DNA from: Spirochaetaceae bacterium 4572_59
GTDB taxonomy: Bacteria; Spirochaetota; Spirochaetia; DSM-2461
Assembly (NCBI GenBank): GCA_002084805.1
Contig: NBMC01000008.1
Location: 1-46,700, forward strand
Direction of reading: 5' to 3'
Length of the DNA stretch: 46,700 nt
Each line of letters opens with the position of its first letter. Position 1 is the first letter of the stretch. The position numbers and the translations under genes are program-made. This document shows, one piece after another, positions 16,715 through 25,744 of this stretch. Under the pieces are notes generated by a model. It saw nothing but the letters and a program-made list of their open reading frames with translations, was not told where the DNA came from and searched no databases.

Positions 16715-17480
16715 CTTTGACTTCCGCTTTTTTCAGTTTGAAGTATGCCGTTGTCCAGCAGCAGACAGGAATAATTAGCTGAAACAGTATTCTGGCCATA
16801 AGTGCAATGTTTTTTCCCGATATCATTATGTCGTTGAAAAAAGTCTGATCAGTCATGTAGAACTCATTTTCCATGGCAAAACGGATAAGGAACATATAGC
16901 CCAGGCCGCCTCCGATAAAGCTGAGGATTATCTGTATGATAAAAAGAGTAAGCAGTGTTTTAATAATCTGGTTTTTCCGGAACCATGCTGCTCCCAAAAA
17001 GAAAAAGGGGTGAAGTGCAAGATATCCTTGTATTATCAGCCAGATATCCCGCTTGTCTGTGAAGTTGAATAGGCTGAAAGAGTGACCGTACAGCAGGAAT
17101 AAGGCTAGCGATGTTATGAAAGAGCTTAGCCAGACAGTAATGAGAGTGATCAGGATAAGCCCGACTGTGGAAAACAGGAAGCGGACCAGATATTTTTCCA
17201 AAGTGGATGCCGGAAGCATCAGCCAGTTGTGAATACTGTCCCTGTCGTGTCTGTCCTTGAATATGGCTGCCGTCGTAATAATACCGCCCAAATAGAGGAT
17301 TATAGTGAAGTAGCTATTGTAGCTTGAAGGGGAGACTGGTCTGTCTTTTCCACCTATAAGACCTATGAGAAAGATGAACGCCCCTATGGTTGCCGCTGCC
17401 AGGATAATCTGACGTCTTGTGGTGTAATAATCTTTTCTGCAGAGTCGTAAAAGGCGCTTTGTATTCAGGTACTGATTCAT
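16704..17480 (-). CDS. ABC transporter permease-like membrane protein
   Basis: This 258-residue protein has about six hydrophobic helices (near residues 26-45, 60-80, 95-140, 150-170, 175-200 and 225-250) and no soluble domain. It overlaps the ATPase gene by 4 bases (ATGA) and the regulator gene by 11, so the three are translationally coupled. It is therefore the membrane part of the exporter-like system. No family more specific than ABC-2-like could be recognised and the substrate is unknown. Confidence 0.8.
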   Translation of the reverse strand: MNQYLNTKRLLRLCRKDYYTTRRQIILAAATIGAFIFLIGLIGGKDRPVSPSSYNSYFTIILYLGGIITTAAIFKDRHDRDSIHNWLMLPASTLEKYLVRFLFSTVGLILITLITVWLSSFITSLALFLLYGHSFSLFNFTDKRDIWLIIQGYLALHPFFFLGAAWFRKNQIIKTLLTLFIIQIILSFIGGGLGYMFLIRFAMENEFYMTDQTFFNDIMISGKNIALMARILFQLIIPVCCWTTAYFKLKKAEVKDGI

Positions 17481-18301
17481 CTGTTCAGTCCTCTTGTGCT
17501 GATAATAAAGTTAAAGAGAATTTCCATATCCATGGCTGATTCTTCGTCTCCCGGAAGGCGTCTGCGGATGATGATCTGAGCTCCGGGTACCGATTCGCAG
17601 TAGAGTGCCTCCGGAGGAATATCGCCTTTGGGTATCTGTTCCATTACATACTCTTGTGAAATCTGTTCCAGTGAGGCATTCAGGCATATTTCCCCATCAT
17701 TGATAATAATCAGTGGATCAATCAGGTTTTCCATGTCTCTGACCTGATGGGTTGATATAAGGAATATCTGGTTTTCTCCCAGTGCGGATGCTACGGTTCT
17801 TCTAAACTGTGTTTTGGAAGGAATATCCAGACCGTTAGTCGGTTCATCCAGCAGTAAAAGTGAGGTCCCCGCTGCCAGACCGAAGGCCAGAAGAAACTTT
17901 TTCTTCTGGCCATAGGACATTTTTGACAGTTTTTCACCTTTCCTGGACAATTCAAATTCCCTGAGGTTTTTTTCAAAACGGATTTCGTTGAACCCGGGAT
18001 AGAAAGGACTTGTCAGTTTTACATAGTGCTGGATTGTCATAGCTGGAAGTGAAAACTCTTCGGGGATGTAAAATATATCTGACAGGAAGGAGGGGGTCCT
18101 GTTCGCAGGATTGTGCGACATAACCTGCATTGAGCCCTTCTGCTGGAACAGCTCGCCGCTGATCAGTTTTAAGAGCGTTGTTTTTCCGGCACCGTTCCGG
18201 CCCAGAAGACCGTAAATATTACCCTTTTTCAGATTGAGATCAAGTTTGTTTAAAACTTTTTTCTTGTCGTAACTGAAATTCAGGTTCTTTATGGATATCA
18301 T
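17477..18301 (-). CDS. ABC transporter ATP-binding protein (YtrB-like)
   Basis: This 274-residue cytoplasmic ATPase has Walker A GRNGAGKT (34-41), Walker B LLLLDEP ending at 154 and a switch histidine in ISTHQ. The signature loop reads MSYGQ (128-132) instead of LSGGQ, a common variation in the YtrB/ABC-2 exporter group. It is the first gene of the ABC-permease-GntR operon. Its ATG at 18301 follows TGGAGAAG. It energises the neighbouring permease. Confidence 0.93.
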   Translation of the reverse strand: MISIKNLNFSYDKKKVLNKLDLNLKKGNIYGLLGRNGAGKTTLLKLISGELFQQKGSMQVMSHNPANRTPSFLSDIFYIPEEFSLPAMTIQHYVKLTSPFYPGFNEIRFEKNLREFELSRKGEKLSKMSYGQKKKFLLAFGLAAGTSLLLLDEPTNGLDIPSKTQFRRTVASALGENQIFLISTHQVRDMENLIDPLIIINDGEICLNASLEQISQEYVMEQIPKGDIPPEALYCESVPGAQIIIRRRLPGDEESAMDMEILFNFIISTRGLNR

Positions 18302-18317
18302 TTGTCTTCTCCATGTT

Positions 18318-18341
18318 AGTGTACTAACTGACTAGTACTGT
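18318..18341 (-). promoter_or_regulatory. Probable GntR/YtrA operator
   Basis: GTACTA (18321-18326) and TAGTAC (18333-18338) form an inverted repeat with a 6-base centre, and flanking AGT/TGT partly extend it. It overlaps the -10 box and start region of the ABC operon, where the operon-encoded GntR protein could autorepress. Confidence 0.6.
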
Positions 18342-18365
18342 AGTTCCGATATCAGGATAAGTCAA
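18337..18365 (-). promoter_or_regulatory. Sigma-70 promoter of the ABC-permease-GntR operon
   Basis: On the minus strand, TTGACT (18365-18360) and TACAGT (18342-18337) are 17 bases apart. The predicted start is near 18330, inside the palindrome. Confidence 0.65.
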
Positions 18366-18395
18366 GTCGGGTTATGTCTGATTTTCTGGAATTTT

Positions 18396-18427
18396 TAAAA
18401 AGCCCTGCAGGCATAAGCGGGCAGGGC
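18396..18427 (-). terminator. Intrinsic terminator of the citramalate synthase gene
   Basis: On the minus strand GCCCTGC (18427-18421) pairs with GCAGGGC (18408-18402), followed by a T-run (18401-18396). Confidence 0.88.
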
Positions 18428-18450
18428 CGGGTTTATAATAGGCTGAAGAC

Positions 18451-20031
18451 TTATTTCTGATCTTTCAGGATAAAATTGTTATAGTAATAGTTAAGGGCAT
18501 CAATCAGGGCTTCCCATGATGCTTCAATGATATTTTCTGAAACACCAACCGTGTCCCAGCTGTTCTCATTATCTGTATAGGTGATAAAAACGCGTACCCT
18601 TGCAGCTGTGGCATCTTCGGGATTGAGGACACGTACACGGTAGTCAATCAGATGGAGCTCCTTCAGAAAGGGGAAGCTGGGGATCAGAGCATCCCGCAAA
18701 GAGGCATTCAGGGTATCTACCGGACCCTCACCAACGGCTGCTCCCATATGCTCTATACCCTTTGCCTTGAGGAAGAGTCTTCCCACAGTCTTGCTTTTAC
18801 TGGTCATGGTCTTATGGGATTCTAGGTGATAGTTCTGCAGTTCAAACAGGGGTTGGAATTTATTAAGGGCTTTCCGCATGATCACGTCAAAGGATGCCTC
18901 GGCTGCCTCGTATTCATATCCTTCTATTTCTTTCTGTTTCAGTCTTTGTGTTAGTTCATCCACAATCTCTGATCTTTTATCATACTCACCATATTTGGAG
19001 AGCTTTCGTACGATTGTTGATTTTCCTGCCAGCTCTGAAAGAAGAATCTTGCGGGAGTTTCCAATGAGAGAGCTGTCGAGATGTTCCATCAGTTCAGGAG
19101 CTTTGGAGATAACATCCGCATGCTGTCCTGCTTTATGATTGAAGGCGGTCTCTCCTACATAGGGCTGATTCTTTTCGGGAATGATATTGGCTTTCTCCGC
19201 ACAAAAGCGTGAGAGCTTGGTCAGTTCCGTCATGTTATTGCTACAGCTCAGTTTCTTTTGCATTTTCAGAGAAAGGTTGGGAATAATAACACAGAGGTTT
19301 GCATTCCCGGATCTTTCACCCCAGCCGTTTACGGTACCCTGTACATGTACAGCACCGGCATCTACTGAAAGAAGGGATGCCGCTACTGCCGTACCCGTAT
19401 CATTGTGAAAGTGGACACCAAGGGGGGCCAGAGATAGGGTTTTGAGTTCTGTTATGATTCCGGCAGCTTCCTGGGGCAGGGTCCCGCCATTGGTATCGCA
19501 CATGACAAGGCAGTCAGCCCCGGCTTCGCTGGCGCATGTCAGAATCCTCTTTGAATATTCGGGATTTCCCTTATATCCATCAAAAAAATGCTCTAAATCA
19601 AAGATGATCTCACGGCCTTCGCTCTTCATATAGGAAATGGAATCTCTGATCATTTCGAGATTTTCTTCAAGGTCTGTACCGATGACCTGTGTCACGTGGG
19701 CATCCCAGGATTTTCCAACAACAACAACTGCTGGAGTTTCAGCCTGGAGCAGAGCGTTAATATTGGTATCCTGTGAGGCGGGAATTCCGGGCCTTCTGGT
19801 GGAGCCGAAAGAGCATATTTTTGAGTTTTTCAGATTAAGTTTTTTTACTTCCTGAAAAAAAGCTGCTTCTTTTTCTGAGGCCAGAGGGAATCCGCCTTCT
19901 ATATAATCAATCCGGAAATTGTCTAGGAATTCTGCAATTTCCAGCTTGTCCTTCAAGGTGAAATTAATACCTGTACCCTGAGTCCCGTCTCTTAATGTTG
20001 TATCAAAAACAGCAATTTCAGATTTGTTCAT
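18451..20031 (-). CDS. cimA: (R)-citramalate synthase, CimA type
   Basis: This 526-residue enzyme condenses acetyl-CoA with pyruvate to (R)-citramalate, giving threonine-independent 2-oxobutyrate for isoleucine. The HMGL-like TIM barrel shows FDTTLRDGTQGTGINF near the start, the metal-site HFHND and NGWGERSGNAN. A C-terminal LeuA-type regulatory/dimer domain (about 390-520) is present. DGTQGTG in place of DGEQ and the length fit the bacterial citramalate synthase group rather than 2-isopropylmalate synthase. It stands alone with its own terminator; feedback by isoleucine is expected from the family. Confidence 0.9.
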   Translation of the reverse strand: MNKSEIAVFDTTLRDGTQGTGINFTLKDKLEIAEFLDNFRIDYIEGGFPLASEKEAAFFQEVKKLNLKNSKICSFGSTRRPGIPASQDTNINALLQAETPAVVVVGKSWDAHVTQVIGTDLEENLEMIRDSISYMKSEGREIIFDLEHFFDGYKGNPEYSKRILTCASEAGADCLVMCDTNGGTLPQEAAGIITELKTLSLAPLGVHFHNDTGTAVAASLLSVDAGAVHVQGTVNGWGERSGNANLCVIIPNLSLKMQKKLSCSNNMTELTKLSRFCAEKANIIPEKNQPYVGETAFNHKAGQHADVISKAPELMEHLDSSLIGNSRKILLSELAGKSTIVRKLSKYGEYDKRSEIVDELTQRLKQKEIEGYEYEAAEASFDVIMRKALNKFQPLFELQNYHLESHKTMTSKSKTVGRLFLKAKGIEHMGAAVGEGPVDTLNASLRDALIPSFPFLKELHLIDYRVRVLNPEDATAARVRVFITYTDNENSWDTVGVSENIIEASWEALIDALNYYYNNFILKDQK

Positions 20032-20074
20032 TTTGTTATATACCTCATCTACGTTTTTTTAGGCCGTTATAAGA

Positions 20075-20087
20075 AAGCGTTGCTTTA
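20075..20087. promoter_or_regulatory. Short palindrome between cimA and the divergent gene
   Basis: AAAGC-GTT-GCTTT lies in the 83-base space between divergent starts and overlaps the predicted -35 box of the plus-strand gene. It could be an operator, or chance in AT-rich DNA. Confidence 0.25.
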
Positions 20088-20108
20088 AAAAATAAATAGC
20101 AATAAAAT
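20080..20108 (+). promoter_or_regulatory. Candidate promoter giving a leaderless transcript
   Basis: TTGCTT (20080-20085) and TAAAAT (20103-20108) are 17 bases apart. The predicted +1 is 20115, the A of the ATG, and no Shine-Dalgarno precedes that ATG. Confidence 0.4.
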
Positions 20109-20114
20109 AAATAC

Positions 20115-21812
20115 ATGAATAAAGATAGTGTATTTGATAGGCTTGTAAAAGACCTTTCTACTCAAGATAGGTTAGAAATGCTTGAAAAAATGGAACAAAA
20201 AATTACCATCAACCAAGATCTTATAGAAATTCATGTTGAAAATGAATCACTTACTACCCTTGAAAAGGAATATCTAAGCTTGTCTTGGTTAGATAAGGTA
20301 ATTATTTTAATAAAATCCTTCTTTTTGTCTTTAGATAAGTATGAATTAACAAAAAAGCACGTACTTGCTGCCATATCGCATAGGCTTCAGTACGTAAATT
20401 CCTTATATTTCAGTACAAAAAGGGGATTAGCTAGTAATGAGTTTCATAATATGCTGAGTAATTTGTCAAAGTCGCTGGATTTTATCAGGAAACCTCTTGC
20501 AGTATGCTTTAATGCTGATAAGATATCCTTTTATCTTCTTTTGGGTAAATTGGAATTCCCTGATGTTCATAAACAGTTGGAGGAAAATCTTGATCCCTGG
20601 ATGGTTAATGGCGGCAGTCCTCTTGTGGACGTTCAGGATGTAAGGAAGAAACTGATCGATGACCTTGATACTGCTATTCAGCAGATTTCTTTAGAGGATA
20701 GAAAGAGGATGATGGATTCAACCAGAGTCCTTTATCAGATGTATCAGCTCAGCCTATTTCCATTTCGTACTCTTCTGGGGCAGTTTCCTGTTACTTCACA
20801 GGGAGAAATCCTGCCTGCCAGTCTTTCTGTTTTAAGATCCTATCTGGCTGATCTTGGAAAGATCTTGAGATCCTTTTATAAACCGCCATGTCTGAAGCTT
20901 CTAGAAGCCATTTTTCTTGTTCATTATGCCAATGAAGGTATTCAGGATAGCGATCTGGAAGATGCTATTAAAGATTCTATGGCTAAAACAGAATATCTAT
21001 TGGAGAGAATACGGGAATTTAACAGAAATGTATTACTTCTGGATCTCTTGAAAGTGATTAATGATGATCCTTTTTATGCTCCTGATGATATAGGAGGGGG
21101 GGAGGACTGGTTTTATTTCTATTATCAATACTGGCAGGATAAAGTTGCTGATGAAATGAAAATCTATATCCGGGAAAGAATGATTGAGGCCAAAAAAAAT
21201 GAACTTCTTCGTTTCTGGGATCTGGGGGATGCTCTCATTCTGAATAATTACAATCCTTCTCAGGATATTAACAGTTATGCTGTTTCTGTTTCTCTGATTA
21301 ACACTTTTTATAAAGAGATCATTCAGAAAGTTATGTATTATCCTCTAAGAATCATCCTTGTGGATGGGGAATTCTATAAAAAGAATAACAGGGTCGAATT
21401 TGAAGAATCTTTCAATAATATGATGAAAATTGGAGATCGGATTCGCTGGTTTGAGCATTTTCTGGAACCGGGAGGGGAGGGCGGTACAAAAATTCGTAAT
21501 GCCATTCATGAATCCGCCGGAGATGCGGAGATGCGGGATCAATTACTGGAGCCTCTCTATGCCGGCATAAACAGGGATGCCCTTGTTATTGTTGAAGACA
21601 GTCTTAAAATATTCTTTATTATGGCGAAACTGTTAAACGGGATAGTTCTGGGAAACGGCGGAACCTATGATACTCTGGCGAACTTTGCGGAACTGGGAGG
21701 GAAAAGTAACACTGAACTCCGGGAGTCTGTACAGCTTGCTGCGGATTATATTCATAAAACAGCCCACTCCCTGCAGGACCTGGTGAATCAGGAAAAAGAA
21801 GGATCGAGCTGA
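20115..21812 (+). CDS. Spirochaete-type protein of unknown function
   Basis: This 565-residue protein resembles large uncharacterised proteins of spirochaetes, possibly the DUF5312 group; that name is from memory and uncertain. It looks mostly alpha-helical and cytoplasmic, with many charged residues. There is one weakly hydrophobic stretch near residues 53-72 (WLDKVIILIKSFFLSLDKYE) and no signal peptide, catalytic motif or known domain. The AT-rich first third contrasts slightly with the rest. ATG 20115 has no ribosome-binding site but a promoter placed for a leaderless mRNA. argS follows 137 bases downstream. No function is proposed. Confidence 0.85.
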   Translation: MNKDSVFDRLVKDLSTQDRLEMLEKMEQKITINQDLIEIHVENESLTTLEKEYLSLSWLDKVIILIKSFFLSLDKYELTKKHVLAAISHRLQYVNSLYFSTKRGLASNEFHNMLSNLSKSLDFIRKPLAVCFNADKISFYLLLGKLEFPDVHKQLEENLDPWMVNGGSPLVDVQDVRKKLIDDLDTAIQQISLEDRKRMMDSTRVLYQMYQLSLFPFRTLLGQFPVTSQGEILPASLSVLRSYLADLGKILRSFYKPPCLKLLEAIFLVHYANEGIQDSDLEDAIKDSMAKTEYLLERIREFNRNVLLLDLLKVINDDPFYAPDDIGGGEDWFYFYYQYWQDKVADEMKIYIRERMIEAKKNELLRFWDLGDALILNNYNPSQDINSYAVSVSLINTFYKEIIQKVMYYPLRIILVDGEFYKKNNRVEFEESFNNMMKIGDRIRWFEHFLEPGGEGGTKIRNAIHESAGDAEMRDQLLEPLYAGINRDALVIVEDSLKIFFIMAKLLNGIVLGNGGTYDTLANFAELGGKSNTELRESVQLAADYIHKTAHSLQDLVNQEKEGSS

Positions 21813-21842
21813 GCTGGGATGGCGGGTCAGTTTCTTGACTAT

Positions 21843-21942
21843 TCACAGGAATTCTGCTTAAATCTGTTTAACAGAAAAGGTTGTTTCCGGGGCTGGTTGT
21901 AAGACTGTTTTTTCGGGAAAGAACAAGCCGAATCTCCTGTGA
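21843..21942 (+). promoter_or_regulatory. Structured leader upstream of argS
   Basis: TCACAGGA (21843-21850) is complementary to TCCTGTGA (21935-21942), and GGCTGGTT and AACAAGCC inside it nearly pair. The palindrome CTGTTTAACAG adds a small hairpin. The outer stem includes the argS ribosome-binding region. The structure is inferred by eye. Confidence 0.35.
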
Positions 21943-21949
21943 GGCATAA

Positions 21950-23704
21950 ATGGATAACATAAAAAATCAATGGATTAAAATTATAGCAGAAGGACTGGCA
22001 AAGGCGGCTAGCGCTAAAGGCCTGTCTCTTGAGAAGATAGAGAAGCGGATTATTGTGGAGCATCCTCCTCGCCCGGAATTGGGAGATCTGGCATTTCCCA
22101 TGTTTCCCTTTGCAAAAGATTTTAAAACAGCGCCTCCTGTTATTGCAGGACTGCTTGCTGAATCTCTTGGTGAATTGGAAATTGGTTCTGTTAAGACTGC
22201 CGGACCCTATCTGAATGCTTTTCTGGATAGAGCAGTCGTAGCCGGGACTCTTCTGAAAGTTGTAGGGGAAGGGGCAGACGCTTATGGAGAATCAGATCTA
22301 CTGAAAAATCAAAAGATTATGGTTGAATTTTCCTGTCCCAATACCAATAAACCCCTTCATCTCGGCCATCTCAGAAATGATGCCATAGGTGAGAGTATCT
22401 CCCGTATCTTGAAAGCCAGCGGAGCAGACATCAGAAAGGTTAACTTGATTAATAATCGGGGTGTTCATATCTGTAAATCTATGCTGGCCTATCAGAAGTT
22501 CGGAGAGGGCAGAACTCCCGAAAGTAGCGGTATTAAAGGGGACCACTTCGTAGGTGAGTTTTATGTTCGCTTTAATCAGTGGTCTAAAGAGGATCCTACT
22601 GCAGAAGAACAAGCTCAGGAAATGCTGCGTATGTGGGAAAGTGGTGATGCCGAGGTAAATAAACTTTGGGAAACCATGAATCACTGGACCATCGAAGGTA
22701 TTAAGAAAACCTATGAAAGCACGGGTATCTCCTTTGATAGATATTATTATGAGAGCGACACCTATCTCTCCGGCCGTGATGAAGTTATGAGAGGTCTGGA
22801 GAAAGCAGTTTTCTATAAGGATAAGGACGGCAGTATCCGTTTGGATCTTTCTGATATCGGAATGGATACGAAAGTTATGCTGAGAAGTGACGGAACGTCT
22901 GTTTATATGACCCAGGATCTAGGGACGGCTATTGCCCGTCATGCAGATTTTCCTTTTGACCGTTTGATCTATGTGGTTGGTGCTGAGCAGGAGTATCACT
23001 TTAAGGTTCTCTTTCATGCTCTGAAAAAGCTGGGATATTCCTGGGCACAAATGCTCTATCATCTTTCTTATGGAATGGTGAATCTTCCTGAAGGTAAGAT
23101 GAAATCTCGAGAGGGTACGGTGGTGGATGCGGATGATCTGCTGACCAGTCTTTCTGAAATGGTAAAAGAAGAGATTCTGGCCAAAGAACGTGCGGATGCT
23201 GTTGGAGATGTTGATGTTACTTCTTCTAAAATTGCGTTGGCCGCCCTCCATTACTTTCTGTTGCAGGTGTCTCCCTATAAGGATATGGTTTTCAATCCTA
23301 AAGAATCTCTCTCTTTTAATGGAAATACCGGACCCTATCTGCAGTATATGAGTGCCCGTATCTGCAGTATCCTCGATAAGTATGAAGAAAGGTCTGTCGA
23401 GTTTGAAGCTGCTCTGGTGGATAGCTCTCTGCTTAATAGCGATGCCGAATGGGAACTGATTAAACTGGTTTTATCCTTTCCGGCTCAGGTGAAACAGGCT
23501 GCCAATGAGCTGAATCCTTCTGTTGTAGCTACATATCTGTATGATACGGCAAAGGCTTTTGGCCGCTTCTATCATGATTGCCCAATCTTGGGCAGCGGTG
23601 ATAAAAACCTGACCTGTTCAAGAATTGCTTTGACTAAGGCTGTACTTCAGGTTTTGAAAAATGGATTTGATCTGGTAAATATTCCGTTTATCAGTAAAAT
23701 GTAA
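21950..23704 (+). CDS. argS: Arginyl-tRNA synthetase
   Basis: This 584-residue class I synthetase charges tRNA-Arg. It has the N-terminal ArgS additional domain (about 1-105), the HIGH motif as HLGH (residues 137-140) within CPNTNKPLHLGHLRN, the KMSKS-region variant GKMKSREGT and the C-terminal anticodon-binding DALR domain ending in the typical hydrophobic C-terminus. Length is usual for the family. ATG 21950 follows CTCCTGTGAGG, a usable though imperfect site. It is preceded by a leader that can fold. Confidence 0.95.
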   Translation: MDNIKNQWIKIIAEGLAKAASAKGLSLEKIEKRIIVEHPPRPELGDLAFPMFPFAKDFKTAPPVIAGLLAESLGELEIGSVKTAGPYLNAFLDRAVVAGTLLKVVGEGADAYGESDLLKNQKIMVEFSCPNTNKPLHLGHLRNDAIGESISRILKASGADIRKVNLINNRGVHICKSMLAYQKFGEGRTPESSGIKGDHFVGEFYVRFNQWSKEDPTAEEQAQEMLRMWESGDAEVNKLWETMNHWTIEGIKKTYESTGISFDRYYYESDTYLSGRDEVMRGLEKAVFYKDKDGSIRLDLSDIGMDTKVMLRSDGTSVYMTQDLGTAIARHADFPFDRLIYVVGAEQEYHFKVLFHALKKLGYSWAQMLYHLSYGMVNLPEGKMKSREGTVVDADDLLTSLSEMVKEEILAKERADAVGDVDVTSSKIALAALHYFLLQVSPYKDMVFNPKESLSFNGNTGPYLQYMSARICSILDKYEERSVEFEAALVDSSLLNSDAEWELIKLVLSFPAQVKQAANELNPSVVATYLYDTAKAFGRFYHDCPILGSGDKNLTCSRIALTKAVLQVLKNGFDLVNIPFISKM

Positions 23705-23768
23705 TTTGTCCGGGGAGCTTTGAGGCGGTGCAGACTGTCAATGGCGTTGTTCGGATAAGTCGTGGTAC

Positions 23769-23798
23769 TTGACCATCTTACGGGTTAAATGGTATACC
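23769..23798 (+). promoter_or_regulatory. Candidate promoter of the rplU operon
   Basis: TTGACC (23769-23774) and TATACC (23793-23798) are 18 bases apart. The start would be near 23805, about 32 bases before rplU. It would drive the long rplU-to-rsfS cluster. Confidence 0.5.
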
Positions 23799-23836
23799 TC
23801 CATAGTGCCAAAAAAATGATTGTTGAGGTTAAGTGA

Positions 23837-24151
23837 ATGTACGCACTTGTAGAGATCAAAGGTAAGCAGTATAAAGCTGAAAAAGGCGCTGTGTTAAAAG
23901 TTGACAAATTTGACAAGGAAGCTGGTGACAAAGTGGAATTTGATTCCGTACTGTTCCTTTCCGGTGAGGGCGATGCCAAAGTAGGCGCTCCCTATGTGGA
24001 AGGTGCAAAAGTCAGCACTGTTGTTAAAGACACTATCAAAGATAGTAAAGTCAAGGTTCTTAAGTTCAAAAGACGTAAGGGCTACAAAAGAACACAGGGT
24101 CACAGACAGCAGTATACTCTTCTTCAGGTAGAGGAAATCCTCGGAGCCTAA
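23837..24151 (+). CDS. rplU: Ribosomal protein bL21
   Basis: This 104-residue large-subunit protein binds 23S rRNA near L20. The N-terminus MYALVEIKGKQYK and the basic C-terminal FKRRKGYKRTQGHRQ are bL21 signatures, and the length is typical. It is the first gene of rplU-prp-rpmA-obg. The stop is one base before the TTG start of prp. Confidence 0.97.
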   Translation: MYALVEIKGKQYKAEKGAVLKVDKFDKEAGDKVEFDSVLFLSGEGDAKVGAPYVEGAKVSTVVKDTIKDSKVKVLKFKRRKGYKRTQGHRQQYTLLQVEEILGA

Positions 24152-24152
24152 G

Positions 24153-24491
24153 TTGATCAAGATTGTCCTTACCTTCGCGGATTCCGGTCTTCTTGAGACC
24201 CTGACATCCCAAGGTCATGCAAATAGGACAAATGACTTACTGAACGAAGCTTGCGCGGGAGTCTCAATTTTATTGAGAACCGTAGCAAGACTTTTCAGCC
24301 ATGCCGACGGCTTGTCTGTTGTCGGATCGGCTGATGAACCGGGACAGCTGTTACTGTCAGTAACGGATGTTTCCGATGGGTGTCTGGATTGGTATAGGGG
24401 AGCGGTTGATTTGCTCCTTTTAGGTCTGCGGGATCTCGCAGAAGAATATCCAGACAGTATTAAAATTGAATCAAAGCTAAGGAAGCGATAA
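24153..24491 (+). CDS. prp: Ribosomal-processing cysteine protease Prp homologue (DUF464)
   Basis: This 112-residue protein sits between rplU and rpmA, the canonical place of Prp, which trims the N-terminal extension of L27 in Firmicutes. The catalytic dyad is present with Staphylococcus numbering: His22 in QGHAN and Cys34 in EACAGVS. The start is TTG at 24153 with GGAG six bases before it. Its stop overlaps the rpmA start (TAATG). The adjacent L27 has no cleavable extension, so the substrate here is unclear. It could instead act on another protein or in assembly. Confidence 0.88.
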   Translation: MIKIVLTFADSGLLETLTSQGHANRTNDLLNEACAGVSILLRTVARLFSHADGLSVVGSADEPGQLLLSVTDVSDGCLDWYRGAVDLLLLGLRDLAEEYPDSIKIESKLRKR

Positions 24492-24748
24492 TGGCTCATA
24501 AGAAAGGTGGAGGAAGCTCCAAGAACGGTAGAGACTCCAATTCTCAGAGATTGGGTGTTAAAAGATTCGGCGGACAGCTTGTAAAAGCCGGAGAAATCCT
24601 AATTAGGCAGAGAGGAACAAAAATTCATCCCGGTGAAAATGTCGGTATTGGTAAAGACGATACTCTTTTCGCTACAGAAGCTGGAAATGTTCTTTTTCAT
24701 TTTAAAAAAGGAAAAAAGCGAGTTTCTATTGTAGAAGCAGGCGAATAA
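24491..24748 (+). CDS. rpmA: Ribosomal protein bL27
   Basis: This 85-residue protein reaches the peptidyl-transferase centre with its N-terminus. It begins [19 protein letters not shown], the mature form, with no LQFF-type cleavage segment. The upstream frame hits a TGA at 24467 and has no start codon in between, so an unseen extension is excluded. Start overlaps the prp stop, and obg follows 6 bases later. Confidence 0.97.
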   Translation: MAHKKGGGSSKNGRDSNSQRLGVKRFGGQLVKAGEILIRQRGTKIHPGENVGIGKDDTLFATEAGNVLFHFKKGKKRVSIVEAGE

Positions 24749-24754
24749 ATATAC

Positions 24755-25741
24755 ATGCAGGGTTTTATTGATGAAACTCGTGTAGAAGTCTTTTCTGGTG
24801 ACGGAGGCGCGGGAAGCGTTTCTTTCCGAAGAGAAAAATACGTCCCTAAAGGTGGGCCCGACGGCGGTGACGGCGGGCGTGGCGGGGACGTTATTTTTCA
24901 GGTTAAGAACAACCTGAAAACCCTATCTCATTTAAATCACAAACATTTATTTAAAGGTCAAACCGGAGAAACGGGTAAAGGGAAGCGTAAGCATGGTAAA
25001 AACGGAGAACCCGTTCTTATTCCTGTGCCCCCTGGAACGATGATCCGTGATTACCAGACCAATGAGATATTGAAAGACTTTTCCGAAAATAAAGATGGTC
25101 AGGAATGGGTATTCCTTAAAGGTGGAGACGGGGGACTTGGGAACTGGCACTTCCGGACATCCCGTAAACAGACACCCCGATATTCTCAACCGGGTAAACC
25201 CGGGCAGTCAGCCGAGCTTAAACTTGAGCTGAATGTTATTGCAGATATCGGCTTTGTCGGTTTTCCATCTGTTGGAAAATCCAGCTTGCTGAAAGCTCTG
25301 ACCAATGCAAATCCTCAAGTTGCCGCTTATCACTTTACGACAAAAATTCCCAATTTGGGAATGTTGCGCTTGGGAGAGAAAGATGTTGTTCTGGCGGATA
25401 TACCCGGTATTATTGAAGGGGCCTCTACCGGCCTTGGATTGGGAATCCGTTTTCTAAAGCATATAGCACGAACAGCTTGTCTGGCTTTTCTCATTGATAT
25501 GGGTGAAGAAGATTTTACAGATACTTATGGGAAACTTCTGGTCGAATTGGAAGCTTATAATCCGGATCTTCTTAAGAAGAAACGTTTGATTATCGGTACC
25601 AAAATGGATCTGGACTGTGCCGCTGAAAATCTGATAAAGTTGAAGAAAATGCATCCGGAGCATGAAGTTATTGCTGTTTCTGTTTTTTCCCGTGAGGGAC
25701 TAGATGATTTGAAACTGGCAATGCTGAAAATGGCAAAATAA
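24755..25741 (+). CDS. obg: GTPase Obg/CgtA
   Basis: This 328-residue GTPase works in 50S ribosome assembly and stress signalling. It has the glycine-rich Obg domain (residues 1-158; VEVFSGDGGAGSVSF, PDGGDGGRGGDV) and a G domain with the P-loop GFPSVGKSS, ADIPGI and the G4-like GTKMDL. There is no C-terminal OCT domain, as in many Gram-negative Obg proteins. nadD starts 3 bases after its stop. Confidence 0.96.
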   Translation: MQGFIDETRVEVFSGDGGAGSVSFRREKYVPKGGPDGGDGGRGGDVIFQVKNNLKTLSHLNHKHLFKGQTGETGKGKRKHGKNGEPVLIPVPPGTMIRDYQTNEILKDFSENKDGQEWVFLKGGDGGLGNWHFRTSRKQTPRYSQPGKPGQSAELKLELNVIADIGFVGFPSVGKSSLLKALTNANPQVAAYHFTTKIPNLGMLRLGEKDVVLADIPGIIEGASTGLGLGIRFLKHIARTACLAFLIDMGEEDFTDTYGKLLVELEAYNPDLLKKKRLIIGTKMDLDCAAENLIKLKKMHPEHEVIAVSVFSREGLDDLKLAMLKMAK

Positions 25742-25744
25742 ATT

